In this document: in pieces, positions 16,861 through 26,151 of the stretch
Position numbering within the stretch: position 1 is the first letter of the stretch
Layout: each line of letters starts with the position of its first letter
Assembly: GCF_009618275.1 (NCBI RefSeq)
Contig: NZ_WIAD01000007.1
Location: 62,001 to 126,000, forward strand
DNA length: 64,000 bases
Direction: 5' to 3'
Origin: Roseimaritima sediminicola
GTDB lineage: Bacteria > Planctomycetota > Planctomycetia > Pirellulales > Pirellulaceae
Notes under the pieces: model-generated
The model's input: the letters and a program-made list of their open reading frames with translations, nothing else
What the model was told of the DNA's origin: nothing
Databases searched by the model: none
Made by a program: the position numbers and the translations under genes

Positions 16861-16950
16861 GCCCAGTTGGGACGATCTGCCCAGTTGGGACGATCTGCCC
16901 AGTTGGGACGATCTGCCCAGCTGGGGCGATCTGTTCAGCGGGGGCGATGA
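16861..16950. repeat. Five tandem 18-bp units
   Basis: Units of gcccagttgggacgatct start at 16861, 16879 and 16897 (identical), then 16915 (two changes) and 16933 (diverged). They lie in the roughly 370-base spacer between the small basic protein and the desaturase. A short frame through it would give PVGTIC repeats, but nothing else supports coding. The unit contains the weak dyad ccagttgg. Apart from these repeats and a TAAAAT hexamer at 17102-17107 that could be a -10 for the desaturase, the spacer holds nothing I recognise. Confidence 0.9.
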
Positions 16951-17188
16951 CCGGCCACGGGACATCGTCCAAGCTTGCTTTTGCAGGCGTTTTCTCTGCT
17001 CCACAACGCGAGCCCTTCCTTCGAAAACGCCCCCGGTTGTCGGCCGCGACAACCCCGGCCAGCGGTTTGCTGCATCGTTCGCGGCTCCGTGGCCGCAGCG
17101 GTAAAATGCTCTGGATTCTGACACCCACTTCATTCAGAATCGCGCCCACCTGATTGTGTCGGACTCGCATCTCTTTGTTCGGGATCTC

Positions 17189-18193
17189 ATGAGCACCATC
17201 GAATCGAACCAGAACTCTGCCGCCGATCCCGTTCGGCTGGAACCGTTGCCGGCGAGTGAGGTATGCGAGGCGACCGTCGTCGATCCCCAGCGTCTGCCGC
17301 TGCCCGAGGCGACGCAGCCGCTGCAGTTGATGTGGTCCTATGTCGTCGTGTTGGCCGGCTTGCACGTGTTGGCGCTGCTGAGTGTGGTGCCGTGGTTGTT
17401 CACCTGGTCGGGCCTCGTCTTGGCGATCGCCGGCCACTTTGTCTTTGGCATGCTGGGCATCACGATTGGCTACCACCGCTTGTTGACTCACCGCGGGTTC
17501 ACCTGTCCGAAATGGCTGGAACACACGCTGGCGATTTTCGGGATGTGCAATCTTCAGGACAGCCCCGCGCGGTGGGTCGCCATCCATCGCCTGCATCACC
17601 AGCACAGTGACCACCAACCGGACCCGCATACGCCGCTGGCCAGTTTTTTGTGGGCCCACGTCGGCTGGGTGGTTTATCGCCACCGCGATCTGGATCGGAC
17701 CAGTCGCTACGAACGCTACGTGCGAGACCTGTTGCGAGACCCGTTCTATCTGCGTCTGGAGCGGCAGAACATGTGGTTCCTGGTGTACCTCTCGCACGCC
17801 TTGGCGATCGTCGCGGTCGGCGCGGTCGTGGGGTTTGCGGTCGGCGGTGACGCCGCCACGGCCATCCGTTATGCGGCCAGCTGGGCCGTCTGGGCGGTAG
17901 CCGTTCGCACCGTGTTCGTCCTGCACGGCACCTGGGCCGTCAATTCGATCACCCACGTGTTTGGTTATCGCAACTACGAAACCCGCGACGACAGCCGTAA
18001 CAACTGGTTGGTTGCCTTGGCCAGTCACGGCGAAGGTTGGCACAACAACCACCACGCCCAGCCACGTGCCGCCGCCCACGGCCATCGTTGGTGGGAATTC
18101 GATATGTCGTGGCGAATCATCCAAATTTGGGAATGGATGGGCCTGGCCAAGAATGTCGTTCGCCCCAAACCCGTTGCCGATCCGGATCGCTGA
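17189..18193 (+). CDS. Acyl-CoA (delta-9) fatty acid desaturase
   Basis: A 334-residue membrane di-iron desaturase that introduces a cis double bond into acyl-CoA chains, adjusting membrane fluidity. Two pairs of hydrophobic helices (about 45-90 and 195-245) alternate with the three histidine boxes of the stearoyl-CoA desaturase family: HRLLTH (about 95), HRLHHQH (about 132) and HGEGWHNNHH (about 280), plus the Asn-His pair NSITHVFG. The ATG at 17189 is preferred; a GTG at 17156 would add 11 residues. The stop overlaps the next start (TGATG), so the downstream lipoprotein is probably translated from the same mRNA. Confidence 0.92.
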   Translation: MSTIESNQNSAADPVRLEPLPASEVCEATVVDPQRLPLPEATQPLQLMWSYVVVLAGLHVLALLSVVPWLFTWSGLVLAIAGHFVFGMLGITIGYHRLLTHRGFTCPKWLEHTLAIFGMCNLQDSPARWVAIHRLHHQHSDHQPDPHTPLASFLWAHVGWVVYRHRDLDRTSRYERYVRDLLRDPFYLRLERQNMWFLVYLSHALAIVAVGAVVGFAVGGDAATAIRYAASWAVWAVAVRTVFVLHGTWAVNSITHVFGYRNYETRDDSRNNWLVALASHGEGWHNNHHAQPRAAAHGHRWWEFDMSWRIIQIWEWMGLAKNVVRPKPVADPDR

Positions 18194-19212
18194 TGCCCTC
18201 CTGCTTTCACCCCGCCGCTTGGCTGGCCACTGGTTTGTTGGTTTGCATCTCCGGTTGTGCGCCGGAGGCAATCAACGGTTCGGCGGAAGCCGACGGCGCA
18301 GCGGCGCGGCCGGTTGTCATCCAGTTGAACTGGCACGCCGAAACCGAACACGGCGGCGCCTACGCCGCGTTGGCCAGCCGGGCCTACCAACGACGCGGGC
18401 TGGACGTCGAGATTCGTCCGGGCGGACCGGCGACCCCGGTCGCGGCCGACCTGGCCAGCGGCCGCTGTCAGTTCGCGTTCGCCAATGCCGATGATGTCGC
18501 TCTGTACCGCCAACAGGGCGTCGCGGTCGTCGCCGTGTTGGCCGCCATGCAGAACCATCCACGCTGCATCTTGGTTCGAACCGATTCCGGCATCACCGAC
18601 CTGGACCATCTGGACGGCCTGATCCTGCAGCGCCAGCCCGGACGGCCTTTCCTGGAGTTCATGCGTCGCCGCGGCTTGCTCGAAGGAGTCCAGGAAGTTC
18701 CCTACACCGGCTCGGTCGCCGCCCTGGTCACCTCCGAGAACGTCGCCATCCAAGCCTACTCGTTCGCCGAACCGCTGTTGGCCGAGCAGCAGGGCGTGGA
18801 AGTCACGCCGCTGATGGTCAGCCAGTTGGGCTGGAATCCGTACAGCAGCGTGCTGGTCACCACCGAGTCGCTGATCGACGAACAGCCCGAACTGGTGCGC
18901 GATGTCGTCCAAGCGACTCGCGAAGGATGGCGTGAGTATTTGGAATCGCCCGAACCGGCGAACCGATTGATCCTGGCCGCCAACCATCAAGGCATGACGG
19001 CCGAAGCGCTGCAGTACGGCGCGCTGCAGATGCGGCAGTTGGCCCTGCCCGCCGGCGCCGAGCCGGATTCGCTGGGCCGGATGAGCGTGCAGCGCTGGGA
19101 AACGCTGGTCGCCCAGTTGGCCGAACTGGGGCTGGTCGATCCGGACGTCGTCCGAGCCGAGGAATGTTTCGATGCCAGCTTCATCGATGCTGCGGACCCC
19201 GGGGAGATTTAA
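18193..19212 (+). CDS. ABC-type substrate-binding lipoprotein (NMT1/THI5-like)
   Basis: A 339-residue lipoprotein whose signal ends in the lipobox LVCISGC, so it should be anchored in the periplasm. The mature part is a periplasmic binding fold of the NMT1/SsuA type: IQLNWHAETEHGGAYAALA, then DLASGRCQFAFANADDVAL and ILVRTDSGITDLDHLDG. Relatives bind pyrimidine/thiamine precursors, nitrate, sulfonates or riboflavin for ABC import, but no permease or ATPase gene is adjacent. Start and stop of the desaturase overlap by one base (ATGA type), implying translational coupling to a fatty-acid enzyme, which gives no clear hint of ligand. Confidence 0.8.
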   Translation: MPSCFHPAAWLATGLLVCISGCAPEAINGSAEADGAAARPVVIQLNWHAETEHGGAYAALASRAYQRRGLDVEIRPGGPATPVAADLASGRCQFAFANADDVALYRQQGVAVVAVLAAMQNHPRCILVRTDSGITDLDHLDGLILQRQPGRPFLEFMRRRGLLEGVQEVPYTGSVAALVTSENVAIQAYSFAEPLLAEQQGVEVTPLMVSQLGWNPYSSVLVTTESLIDEQPELVRDVVQATREGWREYLESPEPANRLILAANHQGMTAEALQYGALQMRQLALPAGAEPDSLGRMSVQRWETLVAQLAELGLVDPDVVRAEECFDASFIDAADPGEI

Positions 19213-19266
19213 GAGTTCAGATTTGCTGACGCCGGCGAAATCTGCGAACGAGAAAAATCGTTTTCT

Positions 19267-19322
19267 CCCCTCTCCCCCGAAGCCTGGCGAGCCTAAGCGA
19301 GTCAGGCTTCGGGGGAGAGGGG
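19267..19322. repeat. Dispersed long palindrome, family A, copy 3 (inverted orientation)
   Basis: Arms of 20 bp at 19267-19286 and 19303-19322 (one base different from copy 1 in each arm, compensated so pairing is perfect). The loop gcgagcctaagcgagt is the exact reverse complement of the loop of copies 1 and 2, so this copy is flipped. It occupies the first part of the 365-base spacer between the lipoprotein and the GspE-type gene. The rest (19323-19577) shows similarity to sequence after copy 4 (tctcaatgc) but no gene. Confidence 0.92.
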
Positions 19323-19577
19323 TTGGGGGTGAGGGGGACCAGAGAAGCAGCACCGCCATTTCCGTATCTCAATGCCGTGCGGGAATCGGAAAGGCGTACA
19401 CAAACAATCTTTCCACTGCACCCGAGCCCTACATAGCTTCCGCCGCAGTCAGGAAATTTAAAACTTACCCCGCCCCCCCTGCTGGCGGAGATTGGATCGT
19501 GTTTGCTCGCATTTGCGTTCTCCGCGCGTTAGGATCGTCGCATTGAGCGGGCAAACTCTTTTCTCGAAGGCAGTGCT

Positions 19578-20852
19578 GTGGCCGAGCAAGACCCTACCGA
19601 AAGCGATTTTCAAGAAGTCGACACACCGGCGGTCGAACCGGAATTGAATCCACCGGAAACCTTCGCCCACGCTCTGATGGAGATCGCTGCGGAACAGCAC
19701 GTCAGCGACCTGTTCATCTCGGACCAGCCCGATGCGACGGTCATTCGGATGCGCCGCATGGGACGCTTGCGGGAGGTCCGCAGGCTGCCCTTGCCCTACG
19801 GCCGCCGGTTGCTGAACCATTTTCGTGCCCTGGCCGGGATCGACATCGCCGACCTATCCCGACCGGCCGATGGTCGAGCTCGGTTTCGCTTGGAGGACAG
19901 GCGTGAACTGGACGTGCGTTTTGCCGTCCTGCCCACCGTGACCGGCCAAGACATGGCGATGCGATTGTTCGACCACAGCCGCGGCCTGATCGGCCTGGAC
20001 GATATCGGGTTCCTGGAAGAGGAACGCGCAATGGTCGAGCGGCTGTTGTCGGCTCCCAGCGGGTTGATCCTGGTGGCCGGCCCGGCCGGCTGCGGCAAAA
20101 CCAATTCGCTGTACGCGTTCTTGAATCATTTGAACAACGGCCAGCGAAAAATCCATACGCTCGAGGAACCCATCGAGTATCTGCTGCCGGGAATCAATCA
20201 GTCCCAGGTGAACGTGCGAGGCGGTCTGGACTTTGCCGACCTGCTGTACGGCTGCATGCGGCAGAGTCCGGATGTGATCATGGTGGGCGAAATCCGTGAC
20301 CGGCGGACGGCCGAAACGGCGATCCGTGCCGGCACCGGCGGACAATTGGTACTGGCTACGGTGCACGCCCAAACCGCGCCCACGGCCGTTCAAAACATGC
20401 TGGCTTTCCAAGTGAATCGGCATTTCCTCGCCGATGCTCTCGTTGGTGTCCTGAACCAACGGCTCGTGCGGCAGTTGTGCACCGCGTGTCGCCGCTTGGG
20501 CGCAATGCCTCAAGGCGCTCAGGAAGACCAGACGTATTACGACGCGGTCGGCTGCGATGCGTGCAAAGAAGAAGGATACGAACGGATGACGTGCATCCCG
20601 GAGATCCTGGAGATCAATAAACCGCTGACCCAAGCCATCGTGCGCGGCGTCTCGGCCGACGAGTTGAGCGACATCGCGGCTCAGGAAGGTTTGTTGAGCA
20701 TGGCTCGTGGTGCGATGGCCCGCATCACCTCCGGCGTCGTCACCCCCGAAGATGCCGCCTACGTGATCAGCGATCCGCAGGTCCGGGCGATCGCCACCTA
20801 CGCGATGGACGCCCGCCGCCAAGACGACGCCGACTCCGCCGAGGTCGCCTGA
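19578..20852 (+). CDS. GspE/PilB/PilT-family secretion ATPase
   Basis: A 424-residue hexameric ATPase of the type II secretion / type IV pilus family, acting at the cytoplasmic face of the inner membrane. It has Walker A GPAGCGKTNS (about 168-177), Asp box LEEPIEYLLPGINQSQVN, Walker B-like VMVGEIRDRRTAE and a His box TVHAQTAPTAVQN. A zinc-binding tetracysteine follows (Cys301/Cys304 and Cys326/Cys329), which marks GspE/PilB-type rather than PilT-type. The N-terminal domain is short (about 150 residues), lacking the extended N1 region. The GTG start has aagg upstream. No pilin or secretin gene is nearby, so it is an orphan in this window. Confidence 0.87.
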   Translation: MAEQDPTESDFQEVDTPAVEPELNPPETFAHALMEIAAEQHVSDLFISDQPDATVIRMRRMGRLREVRRLPLPYGRRLLNHFRALAGIDIADLSRPADGRARFRLEDRRELDVRFAVLPTVTGQDMAMRLFDHSRGLIGLDDIGFLEEERAMVERLLSAPSGLILVAGPAGCGKTNSLYAFLNHLNNGQRKIHTLEEPIEYLLPGINQSQVNVRGGLDFADLLYGCMRQSPDVIMVGEIRDRRTAETAIRAGTGGQLVLATVHAQTAPTAVQNMLAFQVNRHFLADALVGVLNQRLVRQLCTACRRLGAMPQGAQEDQTYYDAVGCDACKEEGYERMTCIPEILEINKPLTQAIVRGVSADELSDIAAQEGLLSMARGAMARITSGVVTPEDAAYVISDPQVRAIATYAMDARRQDDADSAEVA

Positions 20853-20876
20853 CGCGCGGCCCGCATCGACTACAAT
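20849..20876 (+). promoter_or_regulatory. Candidate promoter for the PVC dehydrogenase
   Basis: CTGACG (20849-20854), 16 bases, then TACAAT (20871-20876), about 50 bases before the ATG at 20926. It starts at the very end of the preceding gene. The match to sigma-70 consensus is moderate and untested. Confidence 0.35.
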
Positions 20877-20925
20877 AATCCCACCTGCCTCGCTCCCAAC
20901 CCACACCGCTTTTCCCCAAACGACG

Positions 20926-23900
20926 ATGAAACGCATTGCGTCCTGCCTCTGGCTCGGCTTCGCCTGCCTGCTGCCCAGCCTTCTCCTGCCCAGTCCTTTG
21001 CTGGCCGATACACCGCCCGGCGCGCAGGAGCCCGGTCAACAAACCGGCACCGACCAACCCGGCAACGTCCGGCTGCAGAACGCCGATCGAGTGGTTCTGC
21101 TGGGCGATGGCTTGATCGAACAGGAACAGTATTTCGGCTGGGTGGAAACCGCCCTTACCGCTGCCTCGGACAAGTCGGACCTGACCTTCCGCAACCTGGG
21201 CTGGAACGCCGACACGCCCAGCGGCGCCTCGCGTCTGGGGCTGAGCCTGCTGCAGGCCGGACGCGAACCCGAGGGCGAGAGCCTGCGTTTGCTTCGCGAA
21301 CAACTGGAACTGACCCAGCCGACGCTGCTGATCATCGGCTATGGCATGGCCAGCTCGCTGGAAGGCGGCCTCGAGGGGCTGGAGAATTTTCGCCAGGACT
21401 ACCAACAACTGCTGGACATGGCCCGCGAGGTCTCGCCCGAGGTGCGCTTCGTCCTGCTCGCGCCACTGGAGCGCAGTGACCAAAACGAATCCCATGCCCG
21501 GGTGCTGCGCGAGTATTCCGGCGCGATCGCCGAACTGGCTGACGCGAACGATGCCGGCTTTGTAGACCTGAGCGACGTGGCGACCGATCCGCGGCTTCGC
21601 AAGGATCCGATCCATCTGAACGGCGACGGCTATCGAGAATTGGCCAAGAAGCTGTGTGAAGCGTTTGGTCTGGAAAACGACGCGTGGCAGACCAGCCCGC
21701 GCACCGCGGCACTGCGCAGCGCGATCCTCCGCAAGAACGTGTGGTGGTTCCACCGCTCGCGTCCGGCCAATATGGCTTACGTGTTTGGCTTCCGAAAACG
21801 CGAACAGGGCCAGAACGCTGTGGAGATCCCGCAGTACGACGGCTTGATCGCCGCCGACGAAGCGCGCATCGCGAAACTGCGTTCCCTCGAAGATGAACCG
21901 GTCGCAGCCCCGCCGGCAACGGTTGAATCCAAATACGCAGAATTCACCCCGCAAGCGACGCCGGAGTTCACCGTCGCGGACGGCTGGGAGGTCAGTCTGT
22001 GGGCCGAGAACCCCCAGCTGAACAAGCCGATCCACATGAACTTCGACCCCGAGGGCCGGTTGTGGATCGCCAGCAGCGAAGCCTATCCGATGATCGAAGT
22101 CGGCCAAGCGGCACCGGACAAAGTTATCGTGCTGGAAGACACCGACGGGGACGGCCGAGCCGATCAGTCCACGGTGTTCGCCGATAATTTGTTGATTCCC
22201 ACCGGGATCGCGCCGGGAGATGGCGGCGTGTACGTCGCTCAAAGCACCGACCTGTTGTTCTTGAAAGACACCGATGGCGACGGCAAAGCCGATTCTCGCC
22301 AGCGGGTGCTGAGCGGGTTCGGTACCGAAGACACGCACCACAACCTGCACAGTTTGCAGTGGGGTCCCGACGGCCGGCTGTACATGAACCAGTCGGTCTA
22401 CACACGCACCGATACCGAAACCCCGCGCGGTGTGGTGCGGCTGCGCGCCGGCGGCGGATTCCGCTACGACACCCGCAGCATGCGAATGCAGATCTTCTTT
22501 CGCGGTCTGTGGAACCCGTGGGGGCACCAGTTCGATGCACATGGTCAATCCTTCCTATCCGACGGAGCCGGCTTTGATGGATTGGCGTGGGCGTTCCCCG
22601 GCGCGGTGTTCTTTCCTACCCCGCAGTCGCGGCGAACGCTGGATTTGATCAGCCCCGGCCGCTATCCCAAATTCGCTTCGCTGGAAGTGTTGTCCGGACC
22701 GAGCTTTCCGCAGTCCTGGCAAGGGTCGATCGTGACCTGTGACTTTCGGGCCAACCGCGTGACCCGGTTCTCGGTCGATTCCCAGGACGCTGGCTTCGTG
22801 ACCACGCAGGAAGACGACCTGCTGCGAACCGCCACCAGCACCTTCCGACCGATCGATGTCAAACAGGGTCCCGACGGAGCGTTGTATATTGCCGACTGGT
22901 CCAACCCGATCATCAACCACGGCGAAGTCGATTTCCGCGACCCTCGTCGCGATCGCTGGCACGGGCGCATTTGGCGAATGGTTTGGAAGGGCGGCGACCC
23001 CCAGCCGATCGTGAACCTGCGCGAACAGTCCACTGCGGCGCTGCTGGAGAATCTCGGGTCTCAAGACCGCTACCTGCGGGATAAATCGCGACGCGTCTTG
23101 ATCGAACGGGGCGACGTCCTACAGCCGCTGGCCGCTTGGACGTCGGCCCAGACCGACCCGTCGGCCCGCCTGCAGGCTCTGTGGCTGTATCAAGCCCTGC
23201 GTCGGGTAAACACCGATCTGTTGGACTCGGTGCTGGCTGCCGAGTCGGCTCCGGTGCGAGCGGCCGCAGTGCGGGTGTTGGCGGATTGGGCCGATCCGGC
23301 GGGCGATGCCGATCGGGTCATCGCTCGCGACGCTGCCGACGAGCGGCTGCGGCAGGCGATCGGCGACGAACATCCCCGAGTCCGCTTGGAGGCGATTCGA
23401 GCGTTGGACGTCTACGGCGACGTCCCGGCCATCCAGATGGCTTTGCAGGCCCTGGACCAGCCCACCGATCGCTTCCTGCAGTTCGCTCTCGCCCAACTGG
23501 TCGACGATGCGTCCGAACCGGTCATGCACGCGATTCAAAGTGGCCAGTGGACACTGACCGACCCCCAGCACGCCCAGAAGCTGGAATTTGTCCTGGCATC
23601 GGTGGCTCCGCGACAAGCACAACAATTCCTGCAGGACTACTTGGCCCAAAATCAACTCGATCGCACCTCGGCCGCTTCGTGGATCCGATTGATCGGGCAG
23701 ACCGGCGGCCCCGACCAACTGCGACAATTGTGGCAGCAAGCCAGCTCCGACGGATTCGACAAACCCTCGACGCTGATGGCGTTGGACGCCCTGATCGACG
23801 CCCAGCGACTGCGCAAACAGCGGCCCAGCGGCTCCCTGGCCGAGATTGCTCGCCTGATACAATCCCCTGCACCGGAGGTTCGCCGGCGAGCGCTGCAGTT

Positions 23901-25284
23901 GGTCGCCACGTGGAAACTGGGCGGACAGGCTGCCGCGTTGGCGAACCTCGCCCTCGATACCGAAACGGACACGGCGATGCGGCGAACCGCGATCGGTTCG
24001 CTCGGGGCTATCGGCAAACCGCCTGCGGCCAAAGTCCTGCGAGAGGTGGTCGCCGAAGTCGAGGACGCGGAGCTGCGAGTCGAAGCGTTGGTGGCGTTGA
24101 CCGCGGTCGATGCCCAAGCCACCGCCGAAGTCCTGCCCACGACGCTCGCCGGTGAATGGACCGCTGCCCAGGCGCGTCGTCTATGGGAGGGCATCAGCCG
24201 CATCCAGAAGGCCGACGCGGTCATCGCCGGGGCGATCGGCGGCGGAGACATATCGGAAACGGTCGCCAAGGCCGGAGTCGAAGTGCTGCGGCGCGGCGGT
24301 CGTGAGGATTCGCCCTTGTTGGCGGCGCTGCAGCCGCACGCGGGCCAAGCGATGCAGGCTCAGCAGTGGACGCCGGAACGGATAGCGGGACTCGTCGCTC
24401 GAGTCGAACCGCAGGGCGACCCGCATCGCGGAGAATTTATTTATCGACGCGAGAAACTGCAGTGTGTCTCCTGCCACGCCATCGGCGGCGTCGGCGGTCA
24501 GGTCGGCCCCGATCTGACCAGCCTGGGTGCCAGCGCTCCGGTCGACTACATCGCCGAATCCCTGTTCATCCCCGACGCCAAGATCAAAGAAGGTTTTCAT
24601 TCCGTCGTTGTGGCAACCGAAGACGGCCAGGTCGTAACGGGGATCCTGGTGGAATCCGATGACGAACAGCTCGTGCTGCGAAACGCATCGAACGAACTGG
24701 TGCAGATCCCGCAAATTGACGTCGTCCTACAGAAGAACGGACCGTCGCTGATGCCCGTCGGGGCGGTCGATAGCTTGAGCGATGGCGAACAAGTGGACCT
24801 GATCGCATTCCTCAGCCGGTTGGGCAAACCCGGCCCGTTCGATGCCAGCCGCAGCGGCGTGGCGAGACGTTTTGAGATGCTGGCCGGCACGCACCGCATT
24901 GAACAAGAAGGTCTCGACCGGATCGTCAGCGGCCAGCGAACCGCGGGCTGGGAACCGCTGCCCACCCGCGTCAACGGTGACGTCACCAAAAGGATGCTAG
25001 AGGAACGAACCCAACAGTACGGCTTGGGGACGTTGGTCAATCTGTACCTGCGGACACGGTTGAGGACGACCAACGCCCAGCCGCTTCGGTTGGTCGTCGA
25101 CAACGACAAGCCGGTTACCCTGTGGGTCGACGGGCGCCGTTATCGCCCACAAGAGGATGGCAACGAATTCGTGATCAACTCGCTTGCACCGGGCGAGCAC
25201 ACGGTGCTGCTGCGGATCGATGCCCGCGACCTCCCCGAAGCCTTCTCGCTGGGCACCTCGGCGGGAACGTTTGCGGTGGAGTAA
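20926..25284 (+). CDS. PVC-type dehydrogenase with SGNH-like, beta-propeller, HEAT-repeat and cytochrome c domains
   Basis: A 1452-residue exported protein. After a signal peptide (about 1-28) comes an SGNH-hydrolase-like domain (about 40-255): VVLLGDGLIEQ, NLGWNAD and DPIHLNGDGY. The usual GDS Ser is Gly, so hydrolase activity is doubtful. Next is a PVC-type membrane-bound dehydrogenase propeller (about 340-690; FTVADGWEVSLWAENPQ, two DTDGDG(R/K)AD calcium-type loops), then HEAT-like repeats (about 700-1140), and a cytochrome c domain with heme motif CVSCH (about 1180) and a possible Met ligand in GPSLMPVG. The C-terminal 150 residues form an uncharacterised beta-rich domain. Such proteins are a planctomycete hallmark; the substrate, probably a sugar or alcohol oxidised outside the cytoplasm, is unknown. 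Confidence 0.9.
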   Translation: MKRIASCLWLGFACLLPSLLLPSPLLADTPPGAQEPGQQTGTDQPGNVRLQNADRVVLLGDGLIEQEQYFGWVETALTAASDKSDLTFRNLGWNADTPSGASRLGLSLLQAGREPEGESLRLLREQLELTQPTLLIIGYGMASSLEGGLEGLENFRQDYQQLLDMAREVSPEVRFVLLAPLERSDQNESHARVLREYSGAIAELADANDAGFVDLSDVATDPRLRKDPIHLNGDGYRELAKKLCEAFGLENDAWQTSPRTAALRSAILRKNVWWFHRSRPANMAYVFGFRKREQGQNAVEIPQYDGLIAADEARIAKLRSLEDEPVAAPPATVESKYAEFTPQATPEFTVADGWEVSLWAENPQLNKPIHMNFDPEGRLWIASSEAYPMIEVGQAAPDKVIVLEDTDGDGRADQSTVFADNLLIPTGIAPGDGGVYVAQSTDLLFLKDTDGDGKADSRQRVLSGFGTEDTHHNLHSLQWGPDGRLYMNQSVYTRTDTETPRGVVRLRAGGGFRYDTRSMRMQIFFRGLWNPWGHQFDAHGQSFLSDGAGFDGLAWAFPGAVFFPTPQSRRTLDLISPGRYPKFASLEVLSGPSFPQSWQGSIVTCDFRANRVTRFSVDSQDAGFVTTQEDDLLRTATSTFRPIDVKQGPDGALYIADWSNPIINHGEVDFRDPRRDRWHGRIWRMVWKGGDPQPIVNLREQSTAALLENLGSQDRYLRDKSRRVLIERGDVLQPLAAWTSAQTDPSARLQALWLYQALRRVNTDLLDSVLAAESAPVRAAAVRVLADWADPAGDADRVIARDAADERLRQAIGDEHPRVRLEAIRALDVYGDVPAIQMALQALDQPTDRFLQFALAQLVDDASEPVMHAIQSGQWTLTDPQHAQKLEFVLASVAPRQAQQFLQDYLAQNQLDRTSAASWIRLIGQTGGPDQLRQLWQQASSDGFDKPSTLMALDALIDAQRLRKQRPSGSLAEIARLIQSPAPEVRRRALQLVATWKLGGQAAALANLALDTETDTAMRRTAIGSLGAIGKPPAAKVLREVVAEVEDAELRVEALVALTAVDAQATAEVLPTTLAGEWTAAQARRLWEGISRIQKADAVIAGAIGGGDISETVAKAGVEVLRRGGREDSPLLAALQPHAGQAMQAQQWTPERIAGLVARVEPQGDPHRGEFIYRREKLQCVSCHAIGGVGGQVGPDLTSLGASAPVDYIAESLFIPDAKIKEGFHSVVVATEDGQVVTGILVESDDEQLVLRNASNELVQIPQIDVVLQKNGPSLMPVGAVDSLSDGEQVDLIAFLSRLGKPGPFDASRSGVARRFEMLAGTHRIEQEGLDRIVSGQRTAGWEPLPTRVNGDVTKRMLEERTQQYGLGTLVNLYLRTRLRTTNAQPLRLVVDNDKPVTLWVDGRRYRPQEDGNEFVINSLAPGEHTVLLRIDARDLPEAFSLGTSAGTFAVE

Positions 25285-25299
25285 TGTCCGGACGCGTAC

Positions 25300-25319
25300 C
25301 CGGGGACTCACGTCCCCGG
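25300..25319. terminator. Hairpin after the PVC dehydrogenase gene
   Basis: A perfect 8-bp stem (ccggggac / gtccccgg) with loop tcac, 15 bases after the stop codon. It lacks a following T-run, so intrinsic termination is not assured. The 281-base spacer to the next gene otherwise contains only a candidate promoter. Confidence 0.45.
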
Positions 25320-25530
25320 CAGGAGCTGTGCCGCCCTTCGGGCTGAGAGCCAGCGAGCTTCTTGGAAGACCCATTCAAAGCTGAGCAAAGTACGTGAGGA
25401 TATCTTGCGACGTGGGATTTCAGCTGCAACTCGGAAGAAACTCGCAAACAGGACGGCCCTCCCGCCCGCGAGCCGCCGGGCGTGCTGTCCTGGCGCGGCC
25501 GCCCGGCCGCCGAAGTCGATTGTTTTGCAA

Positions 25531-25559
25531 TTGCTCGGCTGGCGTCCGTGGGCTAACAT
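25531..25559 (+). promoter_or_regulatory. Candidate promoter at the head of the efflux locus
   Basis: TTGCTC (25531-25536), a 17-base spacer, then TAACAT (25554-25559), only six bases before the ATG at 25566. If used, the transcript would be leaderless or nearly so, which fits the absence of a Shine-Dalgarno before that ATG. Confidence 0.35.
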
Positions 25560-25565
25560 AAAGTC

Positions 25566-25973
25566 ATGGGTCGATTCCTTTTTGCCGCACTGTTGATCAC
25601 CAATTTGTTGGTGTGTCCGCTTCGCTGTTTCTCGTGTCAGACGGGAAGCATTGGCGAGGGGTGTGTGATCGAATCCACGTGCGGCTGCTGTGCAGACGCG
25701 ACGGTCGGTGTCCCTGGGTCGCCGGAAAAGTCGCCTGAGCAGCATCAGTGCGCGTGTCCCAGCTGTATCTGTGAGGGGGCCACCCTGCAGGATGCTCCTG
25801 AGGTTCCCCCTGCCGACGCGCTGATCGCACTGGAATCCTGGCCGGTCGACGCCGCTGCGGTAACTGCGCCGCGGGTCGCGTTGATTTCGGCTTCGCCAGA
25901 AAGTTCGGACAGTCCACCGGCGGCTCCGGCCGGGCGTGTTGCGCTGATCGCGTATCGCTGTTGGCTGAATTGA
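25566..25973 (+). CDS. Small exported cysteine-rich protein opening the efflux locus
   Basis: A 135-residue protein with an N-terminal signal (MGRFLFAALLITNLLVCPL) and many cysteines concentrated between residues 17 and 63: CPLRCFSCQ, CVIESTCGCCAD and CACPSCIC. The C-terminal half is Ala/Pro/Ser-rich with a single late Cys. Dense CxC/CxxC clusters outside the cytoplasm suggest metal binding, or a soft-metal sensor or chaperone, but I recognise no characterised family. It precedes the ABC permease by about 180 bases on the same strand and has an architectural counterpart at 33591 in front of the RND genes. No Shine-Dalgarno is visible before the ATG. Confidence 0.6.
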   Translation: MGRFLFAALLITNLLVCPLRCFSCQTGSIGEGCVIESTCGCCADATVGVPGSPEKSPEQHQCACPSCICEGATLQDAPEVPPADALIALESWPVDAAAVTAPRVALISASPESSDSPPAAPAGRVALIAYRCWLN

Positions 25974-26151
25974 CAGCCCTCTTCTGCGGCTTGCTTGCCG
26001 CTGGCTGTTTGACCTGTCGTTGTAGCGGGCGTTGAGGCCCCTGGATGCGCTTTGACGCTGCGCATTTGATGCAGGATGGTGCGTTCGGATTGTAGCGCGC
26101 GCTCTGTGGTCGACGGGCTTGCGTTCTCGTTCATTGATTGGCTTGGGAAAT

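Noticed and set aside
16824-17153. 109-residue + frame with PVGTIC repeats
   Set aside because: Arises from the 18-bp tandem repeat and has no Shine-Dalgarno or conserved motif.
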